Counted from the first letter of the stretch, positions 8,306 to 18,210 are shown. The stretch is DNA of 64,000 bases from Plastoroseomonas hellenica (GCF_018129085.1 NZ_JAAGBB010000012.1:62001-126000), one strand, 5' to 3'. The notes: a model not told the origin generated them from the sequence alone. Translations and numbers: made by a program.

Positions 8306-10081
8306 ATGCCGAGCTACAAGGCCCCGCTGCGCGACATGCGCTTCCTGCTGAACGAGTTCACCGATCCCGCGCGGCTGCGGTCGCTGCCCGGCTGCGAGGA
8401 GCTCGGCCCCGACCTCGTCGACCCGATCCTCGACGAGGCCGCAACCCTCTGCGAGGAGGTGCTGTTCCCGATCAACCGCAGCGGCGACGAGGAAGGCTGC
8501 ACGATCGAGAACGGCGTGGTCCGCACGCCGCAAGGCTTCCGCGAAGCCTGGGCGCAGTTCCGCGACGGCGGCTGGCCCTCGCTCGCCTGCGATCCCGATT
8601 ACGGCGGCCAGGGCCTGCCGAAATCCATCGCCCTGCTGTTCGAGGAGATGATCTGCTCCGCCAACCTTTCCTTCGGCATGTATCCCGGCCTGTCGCACGG
8701 CGCCTATGCCGCGTTGCTGAAGCATGGCGCGCAAGTGCTGCGCGACACCTACCTGCCGAAGCTGGTCAGCGGCGAATGGATGGGCACCATGTGCCTGACC
8801 GAGCCGCAATGCGGCACCGATCTCGGCCTGATCGGCACCCGTGCCATCCCCGCCGATGACGGCAGCCACCGCATCACCGGCAGCAAGATTTTCATCAGTG
8901 CCGGCGAGCACGACCTGTCAGAGAACATTCTCCACCTGGTCCTCGCCAAGCTGCCCGATGCGCCGCCCGGCACGCGCGGCATCTCGCTTTTCCTGGTGCC
9001 AAAATTCCTGCCGACGCCGGACGGCAAGCCCGGTGCCCGCAACGGCGTGCTCTGCACCGCGATCGAGCACAAGATGGGCATCAAGGCCTCCGCCACCTGC
9101 GCGCTATCCTTCGAGGAAGCCAAGGGCTGGCTGGTCGGGCGGCCGCACAAGGGCCTCTCCGCCATGTTCACCATGATGAACGAGGCGCGGCTCTCGGTCG
9201 GCGTTCAGGGACTCGGCCTCGCCGAGGTCAGCTACCAGAATGCCCTCGCCTATGCGCGGGACCGGGTGCAAGGCCGTGCACTGAACGGCGCCGCAGCGCC
9301 GGACCAGCCCGCCGACCCGATTATCCACCACCCGGATGTGCGGCGCATGCTGCTCTCCATGCGGGCCGAGATCGAGGGCTGCCGCGCGCTCGCGATGTGG
9401 GTCGCGCAGGAGCAGGACGTCGCGACACGCCACGCCGATCCCGCCACCCGTGACGCGGCCGAGGATTTCGTCGCGCTGATGACGCCGATCATCAAGGCCT
9501 ACTTCACCGACATGGGCTGGGACGCAACCGCGACCGGCATGCAGGTGTTCGGCGGCCATGGCTACATCCGCGAGCACGGCATGGAGCAGTATGTCCGCGA
9601 CGCCCGCATCGCGCAGCTCTACGAAGGCACCAACGGCATCCAGGCGCTCGACCTCGTCGGCCGCAAGATGGGCGCCCATGCAGGGCGCTACCTGCGCCGC
9701 TTCTTCCATCCGGTCCTCGCCTATGTCGAGGCCAAGAGCGAGGATGAGCGGCTCGGCGAGTTCGTCCTGCCGCTCTCCAAGGCCTTCGGCCGCCTGCAGC
9801 AGGCGACCGCGGAGCTCGCGCGGCGTGGCCTCTCCGACCCCTATGAGGCGGGCGCTGGCGCGACCGATTACCTGAAGCTCTTCGGCCTCACAGCGCTTGC
9901 CTTCGTCTGGACGCGCATGGCGGAGATCGCGCTGGCCAAGGAAGGCGAGGATCCGACCGGCTTCTACCGCGCCAAACTCGCGACCGCGCGCTTCTTCATG
10001 GCGCGCATCCTGCCGCGCAGCGGGGCCCATCTGGCCGCGGTGATGGCCGGCGGCGCGACCTTGCGTGAGATAGAGTTTTAA
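8306..10081 (+). CDS. acyl-CoA dehydrogenase with C-terminal extension
   Basis: A 591-residue FAD-dependent acyl-CoA dehydrogenase, first step of beta-oxidation. The FAD-binding segment LTEPQCGTDLGLIGTRA, VFGGHGYIREHGMEQ and the substrate-side YEGTNGIQALDLVGRK containing the likely catalytic Glu are clear. The extra roughly 130 C-terminal residues compared with 390-residue short-chain enzymes match the longer class with an acetyl-CoA-dehydrogenase-like C-terminal domain. It lies 15 bp after the dehydrogenase/hydratase gene and ends the operon. Thiolase, FadN-type enzyme and this gene together parallel the Bacillus fadNAE set. Confidence 0.93.
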   Translation: MPSYKAPLRDMRFLLNEFTDPARLRSLPGCEELGPDLVDPILDEAATLCEEVLFPINRSGDEEGCTIENGVVRTPQGFREAWAQFRDGGWPSLACDPDYGGQGLPKSIALLFEEMICSANLSFGMYPGLSHGAYAALLKHGAQVLRDTYLPKLVSGEWMGTMCLTEPQCGTDLGLIGTRAIPADDGSHRITGSKIFISAGEHDLSENILHLVLAKLPDAPPGTRGISLFLVPKFLPTPDGKPGARNGVLCTAIEHKMGIKASATCALSFEEAKGWLVGRPHKGLSAMFTMMNEARLSVGVQGLGLAEVSYQNALAYARDRVQGRALNGAAAPDQPADPIIHHPDVRRMLLSMRAEIEGCRALAMWVAQEQDVATRHADPATRDAAEDFVALMTPIIKAYFTDMGWDATATGMQVFGGHGYIREHGMEQYVRDARIAQLYEGTNGIQALDLVGRKMGAHAGRYLRRFFHPVLAYVEAKSEDERLGEFVLPLSKAFGRLQQATAELARRGLSDPYEAGAGATDYLKLFGLTALAFVWTRMAEIALAKEGEDPTGFYRAKLATARFFMARILPRSGAHLAAVMAGGATLREIEF

Positions 10082-10084
10082 TGG

Positions 10085-10238
10085 CCTCAATCGCCGGCGC
10101 GCGCATCCGCGCGCTTGGCTTGCGCGCTGTCAGGGCGCATTGGCGGCAGCGGTCGGTCGCGCGCGGGGCCGCATGCGCGGCCCCAGAGCATCGGCTTCGC
10201 CTCGCTCCGCAGAAGCCAGTGGCGGCCTGCGGCCGCGG
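10085..10238 (+). repeat. three-hairpin 3'-flanking repeat, copy 1
   Basis: Begins 3 bp after the acyl-CoA dehydrogenase stop. The head is CCTCAATCGCCGGCG, then hairpin 1 (GCGCG-CATC-CGCGC). The conserved core follows, beginning CTTGGCTTGCGCGCTGTCAG. Hairpin 2 is GGGGCCGC-ATGC-GCGGCCCC, then comes GGCTTCGCCTCGCTCCGCAG, and hairpin 3 is GCGGCC-TGC-GGCCGC. Five further copies occur in the window (15932, 18601, 30741, 30916, 62132). Nothing protein-coding is credible in it. It could act as a 3' processing or termination structure, or be a non-autonomous mobile repeat. Confidence 0.85.
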
Positions 10239-10252
10239 GGCTGGGAGCGGGT

Positions 10253-11200
10253 TTATTCCTGTTCCTGCGTGCCCCGATGGGCGAGGATCGCGGCGGCGAG
10301 GTCTTCGCCGGCCCAGCCGACGGATTTGAAGGCGGTGATCTCGTCCGGGCGGGTGCGGCCGGGATGCGCGCCGCGGCAGAGCTCGGCGAGGTCGGCCGCG
10401 ACATGCGCTTCGGTGATGGCGCCTTCGGCGATCGCCTGGACGATATCACCGGCTTCGGCGAAGGCGCCGGCGCGGGTATCGACGACGAGGGTCGCACGCG
10501 CGATCGCCGTGGCATCCGCCTCCCGCATCGTCGGGCGATAGGCGCCGACCAGGTCGAGATGCACGCCCGGCGACAGCTCCGCCCCCTTGACCAGCGCCTC
10601 CGTCGCCAAACTCGCACAAGCGATGATGTCGGCACGCCCTGGGTCCGGCCGCGCCACGGCGCGTGCCGGGTGGCCGTGTTCCATCAGCTTGCGCGCCAGC
10701 GCCGCCGCGCTTTCGGCGCGACGGCTCCAGATCGCGATGTCGGTGATCGGCATCAGGGCGCGATAGGCCTCGGCCAGTGCATGGGCGACCTTGCCGCTGC
10801 CCATCAGCAGCAGGCGCGCCGAATCCGGGCGGGCGAGATGCCGGGCGGCCAGCAGGCTGGCCGCGGCGGTGCGGCGATCGGTCAGCATGCCGCCATCCAT
10901 CAGCGCCAGCGGCGCGCCGGTCTCACCATCGGAGAGCAGATAGGCGGCATGGACCGCCGGCAGGCCGCGGGCGGCATTGGCGGGCGCCACATGCACGATC
11001 TTCACCCCGGTATAACGCCCCGCCTGCCAGGCCGGCATGAGCAGCAGCGATGCCTCGCTGCCGTCGGCCTGCGGCACCGCGTGGCGGTGGCGGAGCGGCG
11101 CCGCACAGCCTTCCCGGAACATCGCCGCCAGGGCCTCGACCAGCGCCGGCCAGGGCAGGCGAGCGGCGATCGCCGCCGCGTCCAACATTGGTATCACCAT
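10253..11200 (-). CDS. ornithine cyclodeaminase / mu-crystallin family protein
   Basis: A 315-residue NAD(P)-binding protein of the ornithine cyclodeaminase/mu-crystallin family. Members include ornithine cyclodeaminase, alanine dehydrogenase and pyrroline-2-carboxylate reductases. The segment LLLMPAWQAGRYTGVKIVHV carries the conserved lysine. GMLTDRRTAAASLLAARHL and the Rossmann LLLMGSGKVAHALAEAYRAL are typical. The ATG at 11200 (MVIPMLDAAAI) is preferred over an upstream start because a CGGAG precedes it. It is divergent from the aap amino-acid transporter genes, which suggests amino-acid metabolism; the exact substrate is not determinable. It ends 15 bp from repeat copy 1. Confidence 0.85.
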   Translation of the reverse strand: MVIPMLDAAAIAARLPWPALVEALAAMFREGCAAPLRHRHAVPQADGSEASLLLMPAWQAGRYTGVKIVHVAPANAARGLPAVHAAYLLSDGETGAPLALMDGGMLTDRRTAAASLLAARHLARPDSARLLLMGSGKVAHALAEAYRALMPITDIAIWSRRAESAAALARKLMEHGHPARAVARPDPGRADIIACASLATEALVKGAELSPGVHLDLVGAYRPTMREADATAIARATLVVDTRAGAFAEAGDIVQAIAEGAITEAHVAADLAELCRGAHPGRTRPDEITAFKSVGWAGEDLAAAILAHRGTQEQE

Positions 11201-11518
11201 GCAATCTCCGGGAGGTGGCGCCCGCCTCTTACCACTCCGCGCCCTGCGGCGAGCCACCCCGGGGCGCCGCTGGCCCGGCGCTTGCTGGCTGATCTTGTCA
11301 ACGGCGGCAGATCGGGGATCAGGGCTGGACCAATCGCCCGCCTGCCCGGGGCTGGCGCCGACATTGCCTCTTTGTTAGGCGTCCTGACTGGAAGGGAGGC
11401 TAGTTTCCCTATCATGCACGTTGATCCTAGCGCGACCCTGGCGCAGCATCGCGTTGCCGGAATGGCTGGTTTGCACGTCTTCGATATCGAGACGAAAACA
11501 AAAAAGATGGAGAAGTCT
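11201..11518. other. 318-bp divergent intergenic region
   Basis: No credible gene. It must hold promoters for the ornithine cyclodeaminase-like gene (leftward) and aapJ (rightward). The right half is less GC-rich. An imperfect dyad lies at 11476-11494: arms CGTCT and AGACG around a TCGATATCG centre, about 25 bp before the aapJ start. No clear -35/-10 pair can be assigned with confidence. Confidence 0.5.
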
Positions 11519-12577
11519 ATGGTGAGTTTCCGGAAATCCCGGGGTAGCGTCATTCGGGCGGCCGTGCTGTCCGCCCTGGTGATCGGCAGCACCTTTGCCG
11601 CCGCGCCGGCCTCGGCGCAGCCGCAGGCGACCGCCACCCTCGACGCCATTCGCGCGCGCGGCAGCCTGGTCTGCGGCGTGAACACCGGGCTTGCCGGCTT
11701 CGCCCAGCCCGACAGCCAGGGCGTCTGGCGGGGCTTCGACGTGGATTACTGCCGCGCCGTCGCCGTCGCCCTGTTCAACGACCCGAACCGGGTGCGTTAC
11801 GTCCCGACCACCGCGCAGAACCGCTTCACCGCCCTGCAATCGGGCGAAGTCGACATGCTGGCGCGCAACACGACCTGGACCCTGTCGCGCGACACCTCGC
11901 TCGGCCTCGATTTCGCGGCCACCAGTTTCTATGACGGCCAGGGCTTCATGGTGAAGCGCAGCGCCAATGTCGAACATGCGCCGCAGCTGGACGGCGCCAC
12001 CATCTGCGTGCAGCCCGGGACCACGACGGAGCAGAACCTGGCCGACTGGGCACGCGCCAACAACATCCGCTTCACCCCGGTCGTGATCGAGCGCATCGAG
12101 GACAATATCTCCGCCTATCTTGCCGGCCGCTGCGACGCCTATACGACGGACGTCTCCGGCCTCGCTGCCACCCGCGCGGCACAGGCGAGCCCGAATGACC
12201 ACGTGATCCTGCCGGAAGTGATCAGCAAGGAACCGCTCGGGCCGGCGGTCCGCCATGGTGACCAGCGCTTCACGGATCTGGTGCGTTGGATCCATTTCGG
12301 CCTGGTCACCGCCGAGGAGCTCGGCATCACCAGCGGGAATGCCGCGCAGGCGGCCGCCAATGACCAGCGCCCGGACGCGCGGCGGCTGCTCGGCCGCACC
12401 GGCGAACTCGGTGCCATGCTGAGCGTGGACAACGCCTTCATGCTCAACGTCATCCGCGCCGTCGGCAATTATGGTGAGATCTTCAACCGCAACCTGACGC
12501 CGATCGGGCTGCAGCGCGGGCCGAACGCGCTCTGGACGACGCCGGGCGGACTGCAGTACGCGCCGCCCTTCCGGTGA
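11519..12577 (+). CDS. aapJ: general L-amino-acid ABC transporter, periplasmic binding protein
   Basis: A 352-residue polar amino-acid binding protein (SBP family 3) of the AapJ/BztA type. It has a positively charged N-terminus and hydrophobic core ending PASAQ (signal peptide). The mature start is ATLDAIRARGSLVCGVNTGL, followed by FDVDYCRAVAVALF and GEVDMLARNTTWTLSRD, all hallmark family motifs. The ATG at 11519 is chosen because GGAGAAG lies 7 bp upstream; an ATG at 11507 overlaps that site. It is first in a four-gene operon with two permeases and an ATPase. A GC stem-loop follows the stop, which may keep binding protein above permease levels. Confidence 0.94.
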   Translation: MVSFRKSRGSVIRAAVLSALVIGSTFAAAPASAQPQATATLDAIRARGSLVCGVNTGLAGFAQPDSQGVWRGFDVDYCRAVAVALFNDPNRVRYVPTTAQNRFTALQSGEVDMLARNTTWTLSRDTSLGLDFAATSFYDGQGFMVKRSANVEHAPQLDGATICVQPGTTTEQNLADWARANNIRFTPVVIERIEDNISAYLAGRCDAYTTDVSGLAATRAAQASPNDHVILPEVISKEPLGPAVRHGDQRFTDLVRWIHFGLVTAEELGITSGNAAQAAANDQRPDARRLLGRTGELGAMLSVDNAFMLNVIRAVGNYGEIFNRNLTPIGLQRGPNALWTTPGGLQYAPPFR

Positions 12578-12580
12578 TCC

Positions 12581-12600
12581 GGATGGCGCGGCGCCCATCC
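12581..12600 (+). terminator. stem-loop between aapJ and aapQ
   Basis: GGATGG and CCATCC arms enclose a GC-rich 8-nt loop, 3 bp after the aapJ stop. No T-tract follows, so it is more likely an mRNA-stabilising or attenuating hairpin than a full terminator. Such structures are common after binding-protein genes in ABC operons. Confidence 0.4.
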
Positions 12601-12663
12601 AGGACGCCGCGCCCCGCCTTGTCCGCTCCGGCGGGCCAAGTGACAGCAGAGGCTTAACAAGAA

Positions 12664-13866
12664 ATGTCCGACGCAACTGCCGATCCGCGATACCGGCGCA
12701 CACCGCCGAAACGCCCCATCCGCTTCTCCTGGTCCGATGAGCGCGTGCGCGCCATCGTCTGGCAGTTGCTTGTGGTCGGGATCATCGTCGCCGTCGTCTG
12801 GTGGCTGGTGCGCAACACCCAGCACAATCTCGAGGTGCGGCGCATCGCTACCGGCTTCGGCTTCCTGAACCGGGAAGCCGGGCTGCCGATCGCCGAGCAC
12901 ATCATCGACTACAGCCCGACCAATACCTATCTCCGGGCGCTGATTGTGGGCGTGCTGAACACGCTCAAGGTGGCGGTCATCGGCATCGTGCTCGCCACCA
13001 TCCTCGGCACGCTGATCGGCATCGCCCGGCTGTCGAAGAACTGGTTGGTGTCGAAGATCGCCGGCGTCTATGTCGAGGTGATTCGCGACCTGCCGCTGCT
13101 GCTGCAACTGCTGTTCTGGTACACGGTGCTGCAGGGCCTGCCCAATCCGCGCAATGCCATGAACCCGGTCGCCGGCGTCTTTCTCTCGAACCGCGGCCTG
13201 CTGCTGCCCTGGGTCGAATGGCAGGCCGCGCATACGGGGGCGCTGCTGGCGATGATCGTCGGCGTCGTGCTGACCTGGATGTATTCCGATGTGATGCGCG
13301 CCCGACGGATGCAGGACGGCCAGCCCCGCCGTGTCTGGCCGATCGCCGTGTTGCTGATCCTCGGCCTGCCCGTCGCGGTCTGGGCTTTGATGGGTGCGCC
13401 CTTCACGCCGGACGTGCCGGCGCTGCGCGGCTTCAACTTCCGCGGCGGCTTCGTCGTCAGCCCGGAATACTTCGCGCTGCTGGTCGGGCTTGTCACCTAC
13501 ACCTCGGGCTTCATCGCGGAGATCGTGCGCGCCGGCATCCTGTCGGTGGGCCACGGCCAATGGGAAGCGGCGCAGGCACTGGGGCTGAAGCCGGGCACGG
13601 TGCTGAAGCAGATCGTGCTGCCGCAGGCGCTGCGCGTGATCGTGCCGCCGATGACCAGCCAGTATCTGAACCTCACCAAGAACAGCTCGCTCGCGGTCGC
13701 GATCGGCTATCAGGACATCGTATCGATCGCCAACACGACCCTGAACCAGACCGGCCAGGCGATCGAGGGCATCGCGATCATCATGGCGGTCTATCTGTCG
13801 ATCAGCCTGTCGATCAGCCTGTTCATGAATTGGTACAACGCGAAAATCGCCTTGGTGGAGCGCTGA
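12664..13866 (+). CDS. aapQ: general L-amino-acid ABC transporter permease
   Basis: A 400-residue inner-membrane permease. The basic, proline-rich N-terminus is cytoplasmic and is followed by several transmembrane segments. The cytoplasmic EAA-type loop WEAAQALGLKPGTVLKQIVL contacts the ATPase, and LNLTKNSSLAVAIGYQDI is typical of the HisM/GlnP family. Its length, well above 220-residue GlnP-type permeases, and its large central periplasmic insertion match AapQ/BztB. It lies 86 bp after aapJ and 3 bp before aapM. Confidence 0.93.
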   Translation: MSDATADPRYRRTPPKRPIRFSWSDERVRAIVWQLLVVGIIVAVVWWLVRNTQHNLEVRRIATGFGFLNREAGLPIAEHIIDYSPTNTYLRALIVGVLNTLKVAVIGIVLATILGTLIGIARLSKNWLVSKIAGVYVEVIRDLPLLLQLLFWYTVLQGLPNPRNAMNPVAGVFLSNRGLLLPWVEWQAAHTGALLAMIVGVVLTWMYSDVMRARRMQDGQPRRVWPIAVLLILGLPVAVWALMGAPFTPDVPALRGFNFRGGFVVSPEYFALLVGLVTYTSGFIAEIVRAGILSVGHGQWEAAQALGLKPGTVLKQIVLPQALRVIVPPMTSQYLNLTKNSSLAVAIGYQDIVSIANTTLNQTGQAIEGIAIIMAVYLSISLSISLFMNWYNAKIALVER

Positions 13867-13869
13867 GCC

Positions 13870-15012
13870 ATGGCATCCGACACCACCACCACCCAACTCG
13901 CCGTCGCAACCGCCGTGCCGGAAGCGGCGCCGCGCACGCCCCCGATCTCCGTGATCGGTCCCATCGCCTGGATGCGCGCCAACCTATTCTCCGGCTGGAT
14001 CTCGACCGCCGTCACCCTGGCACTCGCCTACCTTATCGCGCGCTGGGTGATCGGCTTCGTCGACTGGGCTTTCATCAACGCCATCTGGTCGGTTCCCAAC
14101 AACCAGACCCAGGCGTGCCGTGACCTGCGCGGCACCGGCGCCTGCTGGGCCGTGGTGACCGAGAAGCACCGTTTCATCCTCTTCGGCACCTACCCCTACG
14201 AGCAGCATTGGCGGCCGGCACTGGTCTGCGTGCTCTTCGTCGGCCTCTACATCGTCTCCGCCATGCGCCGCTTCTGGCGCAAGGAGCTGGCGCTGGTCTG
14301 GATCCTGGCGCTCACCGCCATCGGCATCCTGATGTGGGGCGGCATCCTTGGCATGCCCTATGTCCCGCAGGAGCGTTGGGGCGGGCTGCCGATCACGCTG
14401 ATCCTCTCGACCTTCGGCCTCGCCTTCGCTTTCCCGCTGGCCATCCTGGTGGCGCTCGGGCGGCGTTCGAAGATGCCGGCGATCAAGGCGATCTGCGTGC
14501 TCTATGTCGAGCTCATCCGCGGCGTGCCGCTGATCTCGCTGCTGTTCATGGCGAGCGTGATGTTCCCGCTCTTCCTTCCCGAAGGGATGAACATCGACAA
14601 GCTGCTGCGCGCGCAGATCGCGATCATCCTCTTCGCCGGCGCCTACCTCGCCGAAGTGGTGCGCGGCGGGTTGCAGGCGCTGGACAAGGGCCAGTACGAG
14701 GCGGCCGATGCGCTCGGCCTCTCCTACTGGCACAAGACCAGCTTCATCATCCTGCCGCAGGCGTTGCGCCTGGTGATCCCGCCGCTGGTGAACACCTTCA
14801 TCGGCTTCTTCAAGGACACCTCGCTGGTGCTCATCATCGGAATCTTCGACCTGCTGACCGCGGGCAAGACCGCAATCGTGGAGCCTGCCTGGCAAGGGTT
14901 CGGCGTCGAGGTCTACATCACCATCGGCCTGATCTACTTCTGCTTCTGCTTCGCCATGTCGAAATACAGCCAGGGCCTGGAGGCGGAGCTGAACCGCCAC
15001 CGCCGTCGCTAG
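13870..15012 (+). CDS. aapM: general L-amino-acid ABC transporter permease
   Basis: A 380-residue partner permease of AapQ. Several transmembrane segments surround the EAA loop YEAADALGLSYWHKTSFIIL and the C-terminal FIGFFKDTSLVLIIGIFDL. The early EKHRFILFGTYP motif is characteristic of AapM/BztC. The start lies 3 bp after the aapQ stop with a GGAG inside the end of aapQ, so the two are probably translationally coupled. Together they form the heteromeric membrane channel for broad-range L-amino-acid import. Confidence 0.93.
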   Translation: MASDTTTTQLAVATAVPEAAPRTPPISVIGPIAWMRANLFSGWISTAVTLALAYLIARWVIGFVDWAFINAIWSVPNNQTQACRDLRGTGACWAVVTEKHRFILFGTYPYEQHWRPALVCVLFVGLYIVSAMRRFWRKELALVWILALTAIGILMWGGILGMPYVPQERWGGLPITLILSTFGLAFAFPLAILVALGRRSKMPAIKAICVLYVELIRGVPLISLLFMASVMFPLFLPEGMNIDKLLRAQIAIILFAGAYLAEVVRGGLQALDKGQYEAADALGLSYWHKTSFIILPQALRLVIPPLVNTFIGFFKDTSLVLIIGIFDLLTAGKTAIVEPAWQGFGVEVYITIGLIYFCFCFAMSKYSQGLEAELNRHRRR

Positions 15013-15140
15013 ATCATGATCCGTTCGCATCCGCTCACGGCGCATGACCTAGCCACTTTGTTTGATCGCGTGATTCAGACTTTTCGGCCGGATCGGCCTC
15101 AAGTCATCGCGCTCTAACCGGACCCGGGGGAACAACACCC
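15013..15140. other. aapM-aapP gap with palindromic sequence
   Basis: A 128-bp gap inside the operon, longer than expected between coupled genes. It holds an ATCATGAT palindrome near 15015 and a GGCCG-GAT-CGGCC hairpin near 15090. It looks like a short intergenic palindromic insertion of the kind common in alphaproteobacteria. No second copy was found in this window, so its repeat status is inferred. Confidence 0.4.
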
Positions 15141-15926
<786 letters not shown>

Positions 15927-15931
15927 TCATA

Positions 15932-16086
15932 CTTCAATCGCCAGCGCCGGCATTCGCCGGCTTGGCTTGCGCGCTGTCGGGTGTGCTCTGGCGGCGGCGG
16001 CTGGTCGTGCGCGGGGCCGCATTCGCGGCCCCGGAGCATTGGCTTCGCCTCGCTCCGCAGATGCGGGTGGCGACCTGCGGCCGCGC
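15932..16086 (+). repeat. three-hairpin 3'-flanking repeat, copy 2
   Basis: Begins 5 bp after the aapP stop in the polarity of aapP. Head CTTCAATCGCC, then hairpin 1 as GCCGGC-ATTC-GCCGGC, a different stem sequence from copy 1 but still fully paired. Then come CTTGGCTTGCGCGCTGTCGG, hairpin 2 GGGGCCGC-ATTC-GCGGCCCC and GGCTTCGCCTCGCTCCGCAG. The remaining 130 bp before kup must hold the kup promoter; nothing specific is recognisable there. Confidence 0.85.
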
Positions 16087-16216
16087 GGTTCTGTCATCAG
16101 GCACCGACGCGAGGGTTTTCTGACCGGATGCCCGACCCGCCGGCTGCCTGTTTTCTGGGTGCCCTTGATCTGGCGCCCCACCCGCGCGTAAGCCTTGCGC
16201 GTTCCGCAGCCGGAGC

Positions 16217-18118
16217 GTGACCCGCTTGACCACTACCCCGCCCGCCGGCAATGGCGATCGTCAGCCCCTGACACCGGCGCTCCTCCTCGGCGTCCTCGGT
16301 GTCGTCTATGGCGACATCGGCACCAGCCCCCTCTACGCCATGCGCGCGTCGCTGCTGCACTTCGCCTCCGACGGGGTGGAGCCGTGGGAGACGCTCGGCA
16401 TCCTCTCCCTGATCATCTGGTCGCTGATCCTGACGGTGACGGTGAAATACATCGCCATCGTGATGCGCGCGGACAACAAGGGCGAAGGCGGCATCCTGGC
16501 CCTGATGACGCTGGCCCAACGCCAGATACGCGGCGAGCGGGCGCGCGGCATCGTGGTGATGGTCGGTATCGCCGGGGCCTGCCTGTTCTTCGCCGACGGC
16601 ATCATCACGCCGGCGATCTCCGTCCTTTCGGCCATCGAAGGCCTGAAGGTCATCTCGCCCGCTTTCGAAGAAGCGGTGGTGCCGCTCTCGGTCGCGATCC
16701 TGGCGGGGCTCTTCGTCGTGCAGTTCCGCGGCACGGCGCGCATCGGCGCGGTCTTCGGCCCGATCTGCGCGCTGTGGTTCGCCACCATCGGCCTGCTCGG
16801 CCTGATCGAGACCGTGCAGAACCCGCAGGTGCTGGCCGCCCTCTCCCCGCACTACGCCATCCACTTCGCCGCCGAATATCATCTGGCGGCCTTCGTCGCG
16901 ATGGGCTCGGTCGTGCTGGCGGTGACGGGTGGGGAGGCGCTCTACGCCGATATGGGCCATTTTGGCCGCCGGCCGATCCGCCTCGCCTGGAATTTCTTCG
17001 TGCTGCCCTCGCTGGCGCTCAGCTACATGGGTCAGGGCGCGCTGCTGCTGCAGAACCCGGACGCGCTGGAGAACCCCTTCTACCTGCTGGCGCCCGACTG
17101 GCTGCGCCTGCCACTGGTCTTCCTGGCAGCCGCCGCGACGGTGATCGCCAGCCAGTCGATGATCTCCGGCGCCTACACCATCGCCCGCCAATGCGTGCAG
17201 CTCGGCTTCCTGCCTCGGCTTTCCGTCAAGCACACCAGCGAGACCGAGGAAGGCCAGATCTATATGCCTCAGGTCAATGCCATGCTGCTGATCGGCGTAT
17301 TGATCCTGACCGTATCCTTCAAGAATTCGGACGCGCTGGCGGCCGCCTATGGCCTGGCGGTCACCGGCACCTTCGTCTGCACCTCGATCCTGGCGATCCT
17401 GGTGTTCCGCCGCCAGTTCCACTGGTCGCTGCCCCTGGTGACGGCGATCTTCGTGCCGTTGCTGCTGCTCGACATGATCTTCTTCATCGCCAACGTGCTG
17501 AAGATCCCGCATGGCGGCTACGTGCCGCTGATCCTCGGCAGCGTCCTCTTCGTGCTGATGACCACCTGGCAGCGCGGCCGCCAGTTGCTCTTCGCACGCT
17601 TCCGCCAGGACAGCCTGCCGCTGAAATCCTTCATCGCGCGGCTGCCGCAATCGCGCACCATTCGCATCCCGGGCATCGCGGTCTTCATGACCGGGCAGGC
17701 CGACTACGTGCCGGGCGCGCTGCTGCACAACCTCAAGCACAACAAGGTGCTGCATGAGCGCGTGCTGTTCGTCACCGTGCTGAACGAGGACGAGCCGCAG
17801 GTCGCCCCCGACCGGCGGCGGGAAGTGAGCGAGCTCGCCCCCGGCATCCATCGCATCCTGATCCGCTACGGCTTCCAGGAAAGCCCGAACATCCCGCGGG
17901 AGCTGCAATCGCTCGGCGAATTCGGCGTCGCCTTCGAGCCGATGCAGGCCAGCTACTTCCTGGGCCGGGAGCAGCTCGTCGCGGCAGTGGTGCCGAAGAT
18001 GTCGCGCTGGCGGCAGTACATCTATGGCGCGATGAGCCGCAACGCCGTGCCCGCGACGGAGTTCTTCCGTATCCCTTCGGACCGCGTGGTGGAGCTCGGT
18101 GTGCGGGTGGCCATCTGA
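16217..18118 (+). CDS. kup: Kup-family potassium uptake protein
   Basis: A 633-residue K+/H+ symporter of the KUP/HAK/KT family. The family signature [19 protein letters not shown] lies at about residue 30. It is followed by many transmembrane segments and a soluble C-terminal domain of about 150 residues, with [13 protein letters not shown] and ASYFLGRE typical of KUP tails. Length matches E. coli Kup (622). The GTG start at 16217 places 30 residues before the signature, and a GGAG lies just upstream. It is a monocistronic gene followed by a strong hairpin. Confidence 0.95.
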   Translation: MTRLTTTPPAGNGDRQPLTPALLLGVLGVVYGDIGTSPLYAMRASLLHFASDGVEPWETLGILSLIIWSLILTVTVKYIAIVMRADNKGEGGILALMTLAQRQIRGERARGIVVMVGIAGACLFFADGIITPAISVLSAIEGLKVISPAFEEAVVPLSVAILAGLFVVQFRGTARIGAVFGPICALWFATIGLLGLIETVQNPQVLAALSPHYAIHFAAEYHLAAFVAMGSVVLAVTGGEALYADMGHFGRRPIRLAWNFFVLPSLALSYMGQGALLLQNPDALENPFYLLAPDWLRLPLVFLAAAATVIASQSMISGAYTIARQCVQLGFLPRLSVKHTSETEEGQIYMPQVNAMLLIGVLILTVSFKNSDALAAAYGLAVTGTFVCTSILAILVFRRQFHWSLPLVTAIFVPLLLLDMIFFIANVLKIPHGGYVPLILGSVLFVLMTTWQRGRQLLFARFRQDSLPLKSFIARLPQSRTIRIPGIAVFMTGQADYVPGALLHNLKHNKVLHERVLFVTVLNEDEPQVAPDRRREVSELAPGIHRILIRYGFQESPNIPRELQSLGEFGVAFEPMQASYFLGREQLVAAVVPKMSRWRQYIYGAMSRNAVPATEFFRIPSDRVVELGVRVAI

Positions 18119-18120
18119 TC

Positions 18121-18146
18121 CCGTTCCGGTGACATCACCGGGACGG
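18121..18146 (+). terminator. GC-rich hairpin after kup
   Basis: Two 12-nt arms with one mismatch (CCGTTCCGGTGA and TCACCGGGACGG) and a 2-nt loop start 2 bp after the kup stop. There is no T-run, so termination would have to be Rho-assisted or the hairpin protects the 3' end. Confidence 0.5.
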
Positions 18147-18210
18147 GTAGGGATGCCCGCGGGACGATGGGCCAGAGTATGACGCCCAGCGCAGCGGGCA
18201 CCACGCGAGG

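Noticed and set aside
5837-8911. Long antisense open frame opposite the beta-oxidation genes
   Set aside because: It is a GC-rich shadow frame opposite well-identified enzymes, with no recognisable domain.
10115-11506. In-frame N-terminal extension of aapJ
   Set aside because: It reads antisense through the ornithine cyclodeaminase-like gene; the signal peptide and ribosome-binding site fix the start at 11519.
15927-16251. Small Arg/Pro-rich open frames inside the repeat copies
   Set aside because: They arise from the GC-rich repeat itself and recur as the same peptide fragments in every copy; no ribosome-binding site and no gene-like composition.
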